A DNA stretch of 64,000 bases from Methanofollis ethanolicus (lineage in GTDB: Archaea; Halobacteriota; Methanomicrobia; Methanomicrobiales; Methanofollaceae). A program made the translations under genes and the position numbers. The notes under the pieces were generated by a model. It was not told the origin of the DNA. It saw nothing but the letters and a program-made list of their open reading frames with translations, and ran no database searches. Location: positions 1,860,001 to 1,924,000 of the forward strand of contig NZ_BCNW01000001.1 in NCBI RefSeq assembly GCF_001571385.1. Direction: 5' to 3'. Of this stretch, positions 17,780 to 25,778 are shown one piece after another. Every line of letters starts with the position of its first letter. The first letter of the stretch is position 1.

Positions 17780-18048
17780 TCTTCAATCACCACCTTTTCA
17801 GGCTCAAAGGGTTCTTCTTCGACCCACCGGATCGCCTGGTCCGGGCAGATCATCTGGCAGACGCCGCAGAGCACCCGCCCGTAGAGCTTCTGGAGGCGAC
17901 AGTTGGTACAGCGCTCAGGACGGTCGAGGGTCGGGACCACGATGCCCCGCCTGTTCGGCGCCGTGCCCTCCTGAAATATCCTGTATGGGCAGACCAGGGT
18001 GCAGAGGTTGCAGCCCTTGCACCTGGTCTCGTCGATGATGAGCTTCAT
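17776..18048 (-). CDS. korD: 2-oxoglutarate:ferredoxin oxidoreductase, ferredoxin-like delta subunit
   Basis: A 90-residue polyferredoxin-type subunit that passes electrons to the catalytic subunits. Two cysteine clusters are visible: CKGCNLCTLVCP (10-21) and CTNC (47-50) with CGVCQMICP (61-69). The spacing of the second cluster is longer than in a simple 2[4Fe-4S] ferredoxin. It lies 14 bp after fumB and overlaps korA by 4 nt. Confidence 0.93.
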   Translation of the reverse strand: MKLIIDETRCKGCNLCTLVCPYRIFQEGTAPNRRGIVVPTLDRPERCTNCRLQKLYGRVLCGVCQMICPDQAIRWVEEEPFEPEKVVIED

Positions 18049-18062
18049 ATATCCGGTCCGAT

Positions 18063-18605
18063 TTATGTATTGAACCGCCGTTCAAATTGTATTTTTGCCT
18101 TCCGGTCAACGTCGCCAAAGAGGTCGCCGCCGTGGGCGTCGATCCCGACGATCAGAGGGAGGTGGTCGAGTTCGATCTCCCAGACGGCCTCGGCCATGCC
18201 GAGGTCATCGAAATAGACGCCTTTCAGGGTCATACGGGCGGCGGCGAGGGCGGCGCACCCGCCGGTGAAGGCGAGGTACACGCCACGGCCCCGCAACTGT
18301 TCCCGCACCTCCGGCCCCATGCCTCCCTTGCCGATGAGGGCGCGCACGCCTGCATCCAGGATGAAGCCGGAGAGGCGGTTCATCCGTGCCGAGGTGGTCG
18401 GGCCTGCGGCGATGACCCGGCCCGCCCCGATCACCGGGCCGCAGTGATAGACCGCGGCGCCCGCCGGGTCGAAGGGGATGCCCTCCTCCATCATTCTCTG
18501 GTGCGCCTCGTCCCGTGCCGTGTACACGGTCCCGGAAAGGGTGACAGCGTCGCCGGCGCGGAGTTCGAGCACCTCGTCGCTGAGGGGTGTCGTGAGGTGG
18601 ATCAT
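18063..18605 (-). CDS. fumB: Fumarate hydratase, C-terminal (beta) subunit
   Basis: Beta part of the two-subunit class I (iron-sulfur) fumarase, 180 residues. Features include LSGTVYTARDEAHQRM (about 24-39), YHCGPVIG, AGPTTSARM (about 72-80), GKGGM and FTGGCAALAA. In a reductive TCA branch it dehydrates malate to fumarate. Start at 18605 by ATGA overlap with fumA. Some class I members act on tartrate, but the kor/suc neighbours favour fumarase. Confidence 0.94.
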   Translation of the reverse strand: MIHLTTPLSDEVLELRAGDAVTLSGTVYTARDEAHQRMMEEGIPFDPAGAAVYHCGPVIGAGRVIAAGPTTSARMNRLSGFILDAGVRALIGKGGMGPEVREQLRGRGVYLAFTGGCAALAAARMTLKGVYFDDLGMAEAVWEIELDHLPLIVGIDAHGGDLFGDVDRKAKIQFERRFNT

Positions 18606-19444
18606 TCCGCCACCTCCACGCGGCGGGTCGACCGCCGGCATGCCCAGCACTGCACATTGACCGCCACGGGCAGGGACGCAGTGTGGCAGGCCCCAGTCTT
18701 CACCTTCACCGCGAGGGCCGTCGTGTCCCCGCCAAGGCCCATCGGACCGATGCCGAGGGCGTTGACGGCGTCGCAGATCTCCTGCTCGAACGAGGTCATC
18801 TCGTCGATGGGCAGGAGGAGCGCCTCCTTCGCAAGCGCCGCAGCACCGTCGAAGGTTGACCCGATGCCGACGCCGAGGACGACAGGAGGGCAGGGGCGGC
18901 CGCCGGCGATGAGCACAGTCTCGGCGACGAACCGTGCGATCTCCCCGGCCTCGGAGGGGAGGAGCATCGCAATCCGGGAACAGTTCTCCGCGCCGGCCCC
19001 CTTCGGGAGGACGGTGACGGTCAGGTCGTCGCCGGGCATCACATGGACGGCGGGCATCCCTGCGCCTGTGTTGTCGCCGCTGTTCTCCCGGGAGAGGGGG
19101 TCGACGACGTTCGGCCTGAGCGGGACCTCGCGTGTCGCCCTCTTCACTCCCTCCGCGACCGCGTCGAAGAGGTCGCGAGTGAAGGGCACGGTCGGCGGTA
19201 TGGTGAGATAGACGACCGGGACGCCGGTGTCCTGGCATATCGGCAGGCCGTGCTCCTCCGCATACCTGATGTTCTCCTCGATGTTCTCAAACTGGGTGCG
19301 GGCGGTTGCACTCTGTTCCCGGTCGCGGGCTCGTCTGAGGGCGCGCCGTACGTCTGTCGGAATCGATGTTTCGGCTTCCAGGAACGCAGAATAGGTAGCA
19401 GATGCGACTGCCCCGGAAAGGCCGGATGCCGCTCTCTCTATCAT
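18602..19444 (-). CDS. fumA: Fumarate hydratase, N-terminal (alpha) subunit
   Basis: Alpha subunit carrying the [4Fe-4S] cluster, 280 residues. The three cluster cysteines are visible in ICQDTGVPV (about 69-77), GAENCSRIAM (about 154-163) and ACHTASLPVAVN (about 246-257), after which QCWACRR follows. It is the first gene of the nine-gene operon ending in dacZ; all later junctions are overlaps or a 14-bp gap. The ATG at 19444 sits about 30 nt after a TATA-like ATATTTTTTTA, so the mRNA may be leaderless. Confidence 0.95.
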   Translation of the reverse strand: MIERAASGLSGAVASATYSAFLEAETSIPTDVRRALRRARDREQSATARTQFENIEENIRYAEEHGLPICQDTGVPVVYLTIPPTVPFTRDLFDAVAEGVKRATREVPLRPNVVDPLSRENSGDNTGAGMPAVHVMPGDDLTVTVLPKGAGAENCSRIAMLLPSEAGEIARFVAETVLIAGGRPCPPVVLGVGIGSTFDGAAALAKEALLLPIDEMTSFEQEICDAVNALGIGPMGLGGDTTALAVKVKTGACHTASLPVAVNVQCWACRRSTRRVEVAE

Positions 19445-19464
19445 TGAGTAGTATGGGGGAGGGG

Positions 19465-19486
19465 CCGCTAAAAAAATATCTCATTC
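19465..19486 (-). promoter_or_regulatory. Promoter of the fum-kor-suc-dac operon
   Basis: Read on the minus strand, GAGATATTTTTTTAGCGG contains a TATA-like core centred about 30 nt before the fumA ATG, leaving essentially no 5' leader. The run of T may also serve as the terminator of the upstream L10e gene, whose stop is only 92 bp from fumA. Confidence 0.55.
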
Positions 19487-19536
19487 CCGCCGCCCCTCCG
19501 GCAAAGAAAAGAAGAGGAAGAAAATTTCGTCCTGCT

Positions 19537-20037
19537 TCACTCGAAGACAACCACGCGGGTCGGCGCAGGGAGCTTGTACCCGCCGTGCTTGAGGGCATCC
19601 TTTGCCTTGTCCGTGTACTGCGGGTTGGTCCAGACGGTGAAGACCTTCTGGCCCGGGGTGACACGGGCGGCAGTGCCGACGGCCTTGCCAAATGCAAGAC
19701 GCATACCTTCCGACACACGGTCTGCACCGGCGCCGGTTGCCTGCTTGTTCTCACGAAGCACATGGTGGGGGTAGGTGCGGAGCTTGAGATAGTAGTTCGA
19801 ACGTCCCACCTCCTTCATCAGGCGCCTGTTAATGTTAATACGTGCCGCTTCAAGAGCGGAGTGACGGATCTGGCAGGATTCGAGCACTTCAAGGGTGATC
19901 TCAAGAGGAAAAGAACCGCTCGGGTCGCCCATATCGTACTGAACAACCTTGCTGCCGGGGACACCGCCCATATATTCTCGCCGGGTGTAGGCCTTCTTGG
20001 CGAGATTTCTATACATTACTCCTGGTTTTCGTACCAT
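19537..20037 (-). CDS. rpl10e: Ribosomal protein L10e (uL16)
   Basis: Large-subunit ribosomal protein of the L16/L10e family, 166 residues. Typical segments are [52 protein letters not shown] (about 70-99), [24 protein letters not shown] and the C-terminal [28 protein letters not shown] directly before the ATG and a TATA-like TTATAAAG near 20069-20076 form its promoter. It is monocistronic between the fum operon and the ABC importer. Confidence 0.97.
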   Translation of the reverse strand: MVRKPGVMYRNLAKKAYTRREYMGGVPGSKVVQYDMGDPSGSFPLEITLEVLESCQIRHSALEAARININRRLMKEVGRSNYYLKLRTYPHHVLRENKQATGAGADRVSEGMRLAFGKAVGTAARVTPGQKVFTVWTNPQYTDKAKDALKHGGYKLPAPTRVVVFE

Positions 20038-20098
20038 ACCTCACAACGCCTCGCCGTAAGTTAGTGCTTTATAACATGGTTATTTTGCTTAATAAAGG

Positions 20099-20860
20099 TT
20101 ACTGGGAGGCTTCTTCGCCTCCCTGGATCAGGGAGAGGACGTACCTCCTCACCTGCGCGAACTCGACACTGGTGCGGTCACGCGGCCGCGGCACCGTAAT
20201 GGGGATGACCTCCTGCACGCGGGAAGGCCGTGGGGAGAGGACGACAACCCTGTCGGAGAGATAGACGGCCTCGTCGACGCTGTGCGTCACGAAGATCACC
20301 GTCTTTCCGGTCTTTTCCCAGATCTCAAGAAGTTCTCTCTGCATCGTGTTTCTGGTCTGGGCGTCCAGGGCCCCGAAAGGCTCGTCCATGAGGAGCACCT
20401 GGGGCTCGACGCAGAGCGCCCGCGCGACGGCCACGCGCTGGCGCATGCCGCCGGAGAGTTCGTAGGGGTGGCTGTGCTCGAAATCTTCGAGGCCCACAAG
20501 GGCAAGGTATTTTTTTGCCTGCACATACCTCTCCTCTTTCCCGACGCCCTGCACCTCAAGCCCGAAGGCGATGTTGTCGAGGACCGTGCGCCAGGGATAA
20601 AGCGAGTACTCCTGAAAGATCATCGCCATCTCGGGTGTCGGCCCGGCGATCTCCTTCTCGTTGACCGCCGCCCGGCCGCCTGTCGGGTTGTCGAGCCCCG
20701 CGATGATCCGCAGGAGCGTCGTCTTTCCGCAGCCGGAGGGGCCGAGGATGCAGATGAACTCGCCGTCCTTCACGTCGAGGGAGATGTCGCCGAGTGCGGT
20801 GACTTCCTCTCCCATCTCGTTGGTGAAGACCTTTGAGACATGCTCGATGGAGAGGCTCAT
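20099..20860 (-). CDS. ABC importer ATPase (SsuB/TauB type)
   Basis: Cytoplasmic ATPase of a nitrate/sulfonate/taurine-class importer, 253 residues from the ATG at 20860. Walker A GPSGCGKTT (about 41-49), Q-loop FQEYSLYPW, signature LSGGMRQRVAVARAL, Walker B VLLMDEPFGALD and the switch His in VTHSVDEAVYL are all intact. The start at 20860 overlaps the permease stop (ATGA); an upstream ATG at 20878 is possible. Last gene of the SBP-permease-ATPase unit. The substrate cannot be told from sequence. Confidence 0.92.
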   Translation of the reverse strand: MSLSIEHVSKVFTNEMGEEVTALGDISLDVKDGEFICILGPSGCGKTTLLRIIAGLDNPTGGRAAVNEKEIAGPTPEMAMIFQEYSLYPWRTVLDNIAFGLEVQGVGKEERYVQAKKYLALVGLEDFEHSHPYELSGGMRQRVAVARALCVEPQVLLMDEPFGALDAQTRNTMQRELLEIWEKTGKTVIFVTHSVDEAVYLSDRVVVLSPRPSRVQEVIPITVPRPRDRTSVEFAQVRRYVLSLIQGGEEASQ

Positions 20861-21669
20861 CTGACCATCCCCCTCCACCTGAACTCTCTGTTTTCAATGG
20901 CCCTGAAAAGCCCGTCGATGCCGAGGCCGATCAGGCCGATAACGATCATGCCCGCGATGATCACCTGGGACTGGCCCCAGTTGTAGGCGTACATGATGAG
21001 GTACCCGAGACCTGAGGTCGTTCCGGGGAGCATCTCGGCTGCAACGACACACATCCACGCGATCCCGAAGCCGACCCGGAGGCCGGTCCAGATCGTGGGC
21101 AGGGACGCCGGAAAGATGACCTTCCTGAGGATCTGGGCCTGGCTCGCACCAAAGGTGTACGCCGACTCGACCCAGGTCCTGTTCACCGACTTGACCCCGT
21201 CAACTGTGTTGAGCAGGACGGGGAAGACCGCACCGATGAAGATGATGAAGGTCATCGAGACGAGCCCGGTCTTGAACCATGCAAGGGCGAGCGGGATCCA
21301 CGCAAGCGGCGGGATCGGGCGGAAGATCTGGATTGTCGGGTCGAGGAAGGTCTCGGCCCCTCTCCAGTAGCCCATCACGATGCCGATCGGGATGCCGACG
21401 GCCGCCGCAAGGCCGAAGCCCAGGAGGACGCGCTCAATGGAGAGGAGCGCGTTGTCGATGAGGCTCCCGCTGCCCAGGATGTCAACGGTTGGGGCGGTGA
21501 GGATGGCGAGCACCGACTCCACCCGCGGCAGGATGAACTCGCTGTCGATAAGAATCGCTGCAATCTCCCAGCCGATGATGAGTAAAATGGGAAGGACGGC
21601 CCCGAGGGCCCTCCTCCCAAGAAACACTGTTCCTGTACGTTTTCTCTTCGCCGATTCCGTTGTCTTCAT
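20857..21669 (-). CDS. ABC importer permease (SsuC/TauC type)
   Basis: Inner-membrane permease with about six transmembrane helices, 270 residues. The binding-protein-dependent transport EAA loop is seen as ESAYTFGASQAQILRKVIFPASLPTIWTGLRVGFGIAW (about 170-207). Helices include LGAVLPILLIIGWEIAAIL and VIIAGMIVIGLIGLGIDGLF. The ATG at 21669 shares one base with the SBP stop (TGATG), and the end overlaps the ATPase start, so the three are translationally coupled. Confidence 0.92.
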   Translation of the reverse strand: MKTTESAKRKRTGTVFLGRRALGAVLPILLIIGWEIAAILIDSEFILPRVESVLAILTAPTVDILGSGSLIDNALLSIERVLLGFGLAAAVGIPIGIVMGYWRGAETFLDPTIQIFRPIPPLAWIPLALAWFKTGLVSMTFIIFIGAVFPVLLNTVDGVKSVNRTWVESAYTFGASQAQILRKVIFPASLPTIWTGLRVGFGIAWMCVVAAEMLPGTTSGLGYLIMYAYNWGQSQVIIAGMIVIGLIGLGIDGLFRAIENREFRWRGMVR

Positions 21670-22883
21670 CAGACTTCTTTCACCACCAGTCCGCTGTCTT
21701 TCAGGGCGAACTTGAGCATGACATCCTGGATGGAGCCCTTCAGCGGGGCCGCAATCTTCAGGGGTTTGCCTTCGGCAGCTCTCGTCTTCGCCCATTCAGC
21801 GAAGGTCGGCCAGTCGTTAACCGGTGCGGATGCAGCGACGACAAGTCCGGATCCCTCAGTATTAACGGGTTGGACGATCTTAATAGGTGTTCCTTTGTCG
21901 ATGGCGCTGATCGCCGGCGGAGCGCCGACCCAGGCCATCTGGATATTGTCCGTCGCGGCAAGTTGCATCAGGGCCGGACCGGCGGCGCCGGAGACGAGAG
22001 TGACGTCGGCGACCTTCTCACCATTGATGATCAGCTCGAGGTTCTCGGGCCGGGTCTGGCTCGAGTCCTTCGGCTTCAGGGCGATGCCGTAGGTCTGGTC
22101 GAAGTACTCCCACTTCTTGATCGCGACGAAGAGCGAGGCGTGGTGGTCTGACATCAGGTAGCCGATGCCGAAGGGCTTGTCGAGCTTTGCCGGGGTGGCA
22201 ATCATTCCTGCATCAAGCATCGCCTTTGCGTCGGTGTACGGCCGGGTGTTGAAGAGCAGGGCCTTCTGTTCTTCAGGGGTGGCGTTCTTCAACGAGCCGG
22301 TGAGGTAGCCGAGGTCCGACTGGGCGTCGACGAAGAGCATGACGCCGTCCTGCCACTGTGCGGAGGGCTCGCTCGTGAACTTGATGGTCGGGATCGCCTG
22401 TTCGAGGACGTCGACAGAGTTCACCGAGACGTCGCCGTAGGTGAAGTTGCCCTTGCCGACGAGCCAGTCGGCAACGATCTCGGCGGACTCGTTCTGGTGC
22501 TCGTTCACGTACTGGTTGCCCAGGATGCCGAGGGCGCTGATGGCGTTGACGACGTCCTTGTGGTCCGCAGTGAAGTCGTCACGGGCGGCGATCACGCAGC
22601 AGGAGTGGTCCTTCCACATCCCCGCGGGGGGGAGATCCTGCGAGTACGAGGCGACCTTGCCGATGCCGCTCAAGGGGGCGACCTCTACGATGGGTTGCCA
22701 GGCGATGTATCCGTCGATCTCGCCGGTGGAGAGGAGCATCGGCATCGGGCCGACGCCCTGGGTGTAGGTAATGCCGACCTCCGCTCCTTCAGTCGTCGGC
22801 GTCTCCTCGGAGACGCATCCGGTTGCCAGAAGAATAACCGCAAGCCCTAGAAGTAGGGTTGCGGCAAGCATCTTTTTTGCCAT
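21669..22883 (-). CDS. ABC importer substrate-binding lipoprotein with swapped lobes
   Basis: Lipoprotein of the SsuA/TauA/NMT1 class, 404 residues. The signal peptide ends in the lipobox LLATGC (Cys23). The order of parts is unusual. Residues 36-230 (GVGPMPMLLSTGEIDGYIAWQP.., ARDDFTADHKDVVNAI) read like the C-terminal half of such proteins, while 238-404 (FGIGYLMSDHHASLFVAIKKWEYF, MAWVGAPPAISAIDKG, GSIQDVMLKFALKDSGL) read like the normal N-terminal half. Joining the end to residue 36 would give a canonical order, so the gene looks circularly permuted. First gene of the importer operon, with a TATA box about 27 nt before the ATG. Confidence 0.85.
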   Translation of the reverse strand: MAKKMLAATLLLGLAVILLATGCVSEETPTTEGAEVGITYTQGVGPMPMLLSTGEIDGYIAWQPIVEVAPLSGIGKVASYSQDLPPAGMWKDHSCCVIAARDDFTADHKDVVNAISALGILGNQYVNEHQNESAEIVADWLVGKGNFTYGDVSVNSVDVLEQAIPTIKFTSEPSAQWQDGVMLFVDAQSDLGYLTGSLKNATPEEQKALLFNTRPYTDAKAMLDAGMIATPAKLDKPFGIGYLMSDHHASLFVAIKKWEYFDQTYGIALKPKDSSQTRPENLELIINGEKVADVTLVSGAAGPALMQLAATDNIQMAWVGAPPAISAIDKGTPIKIVQPVNTEGSGLVVAASAPVNDWPTFAEWAKTRAAEGKPLKIAAPLKGSIQDVMLKFALKDSGLVVKEV

Positions 22884-22903
22884 GAGCGTACTGGTGGCCC
22901 CGA

Positions 22904-22917
22904 GGATATTTATAAGT
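22904..22917 (-). promoter_or_regulatory. Promoter of the ABC importer operon
   Basis: On the minus strand GACTTATAAATATCC gives a good TATA box about 27 nt before the ATG at 22883, leaving no room for a leader. The divergent regulator gene starts within 200 bp, so a shared control region is likely. Confidence 0.6.
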
Positions 22918-23065
22918 CATTATCCTGCCTGTTTCCCCTGTACGATGAGGAAAAAATAGGCGCCCCATTACCCTGTTGTCATGTGAAACTCCACCCCTGT
23001 CCCCTCCCACAGGGCAGGATATGTGGACAGGAGAAAACATTCTTCGTCCTGGTTTGCACAGATGG

Positions 23066-23605
23066 ATGTACATGATCCAGGCAGACCCCATCGACCGCCT
23101 CCTCAAGGCGGCCCTTATATCGGATGACGAGTTCACGACGACCCTCAACCACATCCTGAAGACCGACCTGCGGATCAGCGTGCGCGAACTCTCGGAGAGG
23201 AGCGGGATCGCCCAGAGCACTCTGTACAAGATCCTCACCGGCAAGAGGTCGCCGACCCTCCCGACCCTCCGGGCGATCGCCAATGCCGTGAGGTCTTTCT
23301 CCCAGCCGTCGGGCGAGGCTTTCATCGGCCTCATCGCCGCCCGCTATGTCCTTGAGTCCATCCAGGAGAGGACTGTCACGATCGACGGTCAACCGATCCG
23401 CGTCCGCGAGTACCCGGTCCACACCTTCGAGGACACCCTCATCGCCGCGGTGCGTGCCGAGCGCGAGGGCGCGCTCGCCGTCGTCTGCGCCCCTATCGCA
23501 TCGTCCACCATCGAGCACCTGGTCCGCATCCCGGTGACGACGATCATCCCGAAAGACAGCGTCCAGCGTGCCATCGAAACGGCGGCGCGGAAGGCGTGGA
23601 TGTGA
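23066..23605 (+). CDS. HTH transcriptional regulator next to the ABC importer
   Basis: A 179-residue regulator. The N-terminal third has a Cro/Xre-like helix-turn-helix: ISVRELSERSGIAQSTLYKILTGKRSPTLPTLRAIANAV (about 37-75). The C-terminal part (RVREYPVHTFEDTLIAAVRAEREGALAVVCAPIASSTIEHLVRIPV) looks like a ligand-sensing alpha/beta domain of unknown specificity. The ATG at 23066 is used; ATG 23072 and an upstream TTG at 22976 are alternatives, and no ribosome-binding site decides. Divergent orientation suggests it controls the importer. Confidence 0.72.
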   Translation: MYMIQADPIDRLLKAALISDDEFTTTLNHILKTDLRISVRELSERSGIAQSTLYKILTGKRSPTLPTLRAIANAVRSFSQPSGEAFIGLIAARYVLESIQERTVTIDGQPIRVREYPVHTFEDTLIAAVRAEREGALAVVCAPIASSTIEHLVRIPVTTIIPKDSVQRAIETAARKAWM

Positions 23606-23669
23606 AAGGGTAAGGTGTCGTTCGCGCAGGAGCACGCGGGGGACATGTGAAGGAAGGCAGTTGATCAGT

Positions 23670-24160
23670 GCCACGCGCCGGGGACTACCCTCGAAAAACT
23701 ACGTTTTTCTCATGCTCGCTGACGCTCGTTCCCCCCGGTACAGGATAGGGGGAGGATGGCAATCTTCCTCATGCTCCCTGTTCTGTCTTCCCCGACTCTA
23801 TCCTATTGATCGGGGGTCCGGGGGCAACGAGAAAGCCACCAGGCTTTCGAGTAGTCCCCCGGTCTCGATTGTGGGGAAGGCGGTTGATCGGTGCTCCGAG
23901 CCGGGGGACTACGCCCCCGGACCCCTGCTCAGGATAGGGGGTAGAGGGCAATCTCTCTCAATGTTCCTGCTCTGTCTTCCCCGGCCCTGTCCTAAGATCG
24001 GGGGACGACCGGAGGGAGTCGAGAAGATCGAATCTTCGCTGTCTGGGGGCAACGAGAAGACGAAGACCTTCGAGGTCCGAACGAAGTGAGCATGAGAAAA
24101 TCATAGATTTTTGAGTAGTCCCCCGGTCTCGATTGAGGGGAAGGTAGTTGATCAGATCTC
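23670..24160. repeat. Two tandem palindromic repeat copies with nested hairpins
   Basis: The 688-bp gap between the regulator and argH holds two units in the same orientation, about 23690-23890 and 23900-24150, each ending in a GTAGTCCCCCGGTCTCGATTG-like block and a GGGGAAGG block. Nested modules interrupt the main hairpins at the loop: CTCGAAAAACTACGTTTTTC with GCTCGCTGACGCTCGTT near 23700-23735, GAGAAAGCCACCAGGCTTTC near 23830-23852, and a longer decayed one near 24036-24115. The stretch from 24160 to argH contains only its probable promoter. Confidence 0.68.
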
Positions 24161-24293
24161 CCCCAAACCACCGCGGGCAACACATCCCATCCCTCCACAA
24201 GGCCCGCCTCCTGCCATCCTCCCCCGCCCCTTTCTCCGCCTCGTCCAGTCGTCCCCACAGATTCATTTCATCGAAAACCCCACCATCTATACA

Positions 24294-25778
24294 ATGCAAC
24301 GCGATCTGGTGCGGCGGGGCCGACTCAGTGACGACCGCCCGGAAGAGGTGATGCACTTCCTCTCCTCCATGACGGCCGATCACTGGATCGCCGATATGGA
24401 CGTGCTGGTGGACATGGCCCACCTTCTGATGCTCAGGAAACAGGGTATCATCGACAGCGAGGCGGCACATGCGCTGATGGGCGCCCTCCTTGGCTTTTAC
24501 CGGGACGGCATCCCGGCCGAGGCCTATGACGAACGTTTCGAGGACATCCACGCAGGCAAGGAGGCCATGCTCATCGCCCGCGTCGGCGAGGAGTTCGGGG
24601 GACGCCTCCACATGGCCAGGTCACGGAACGACGAGGTGGCGACCTGCATCAGGATGCGCCTGCGCCGGGAACTCGTCGCCCTGATGGAGGAGACATGCAC
24701 GCTGCGGGGCGTCCTGCTGGAGACGGCGGGCGCGCACCTCTCCACCATCATGCCTGGCTTCACCCACCTCCAGCACGCACAACCGACGACCCTTGCCCAC
24801 CACCTGCTCGCCTACGAGCAGGCACTCTCCCGCGATTTCGCCCGTTTCGCCGACGCATATGTGCGGCTGAACGAGTGCCCCCTCGGTTCGGCCGCCTTCG
24901 CCTCGACAGGTTTCCCGGTCGACCGGGAGTACACGGCAAGCCTCCTCGGCTTCGACCGCCCGATGGGCAACTCCATGGACGCCGTCTCGGCGCGGGACTT
25001 CGCCCTCGAAGCCCTCTCGGCCTGTGCGGCGATGACCGCGACGACAAGCCGCCTCTGCGAGGAGATGGCCATCTGGAGCACCGCTTTTGTCAGGTTCGTC
25101 ACCCTCGCCGACGGTTACTCCTCAACGAGTTCGATCATGCCCCAGAAGAAGAACCCGGACACCGCCGAGATCATGCGTGCAAAGACCGGGACCGTGGCGG
25201 GGGCGCTCGTCTCGGCCCTCACCATCACGAAGGGCCTGCCCATGAGTTACAACCGCGACCTCCAGGAACTCACCCCCCACCTCTGGCGGGGCGTCGAGGC
25301 GGCAGAGGAGTGTCTTGTCGTGCTCGCCGGGCTGATCAGGACCGCCACCTTCAACACCGACCGGATGGCCGAAGAGGCAGGGAAGGGCTTCTCGACCGCG
25401 ACCGAACTCGCCGACGTCATGGTGCGGGAGTTCGGCCTCCCCTTCAGGACGGCGCACTCCATCGTCGGCAGGGCCGTGAAGATGGGCGCCCTCGACCTCG
25501 ACACCCTGGAGGCGGCGGCACAGGAGGTGGCAGGCCTCTCCCTGCGGACGCGCGGCCTCACCACAGGTCGGATCGCGTCGGCCCTCGACCCGGCTATCTC
25601 CGTCGCCGAGCGCGGGGCCATCGGCGGCCCGGCGCCGGCAGAGACCGGGCGGGCCTGTACCGAGAGGAAGGAAAAACGTGCGGCCGACATGGCCCTCGTC
25701 TCTTCCCGCAGGGAGGCCGAGAATACGGCAGTCACACGGCTGATTGCAGAAGCAGAGAGGCTGGCAGAGCATGAGTGA
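24294..25778 (+). CDS. argH: Argininosuccinate lyase
   Basis: Last step of arginine synthesis: splits argininosuccinate into arginine and fumarate. 494 residues of the fumarase/aspartase superfamily with the signature SSIMPQKKNPDTAEIMRAK (catalytic Ser in the flexible loop, about residues 282-300), plus HMARSRNDEVAT (about 106-117) and GFTHLQHAQPTT. The ATG at 24294 fits the conserved N-terminus; a TATA-like ATTCATTT lies about 30 nt upstream. The gene overlaps gatD by 8 nt. No other arg genes are near. Confidence 0.95.
   Translation: MQRDLVRRGRLSDDRPEEVMHFLSSMTADHWIADMDVLVDMAHLLMLRKQGIIDSEAAHALMGALLGFYRDGIPAEAYDERFEDIHAGKEAMLIARVGEEFGGRLHMARSRNDEVATCIRMRLRRELVALMEETCTLRGVLLETAGAHLSTIMPGFTHLQHAQPTTLAHHLLAYEQALSRDFARFADAYVRLNECPLGSAAFASTGFPVDREYTASLLGFDRPMGNSMDAVSARDFALEALSACAAMTATTSRLCEEMAIWSTAFVRFVTLADGYSSTSSIMPQKKNPDTAEIMRAKTGTVAGALVSALTITKGLPMSYNRDLQELTPHLWRGVEAAEECLVVLAGLIRTATFNTDRMAEEAGKGFSTATELADVMVREFGLPFRTAHSIVGRAVKMGALDLDTLEAAAQEVAGLSLRTRGLTTGRIASALDPAISVAERGAIGGPAPAETGRACTERKEKRAADMALVSSRREAENTAVTRLIAEAERLAEHE

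Noticed and set aside
21279-21461. Possibility that the lobe order of the binding protein is a sequencing or assembly rearrangement
   Set aside because: The frame is unbroken from lipobox to stop and is overlapped by the permease start, so a true gene with unusual order is more likely.
23670-24160. Regularly spaced hairpins that might suggest a CRISPR array
   Set aside because: The repeated units are about 200 bp, degenerate and internally palindromic, with no constant short repeat and no cas genes.
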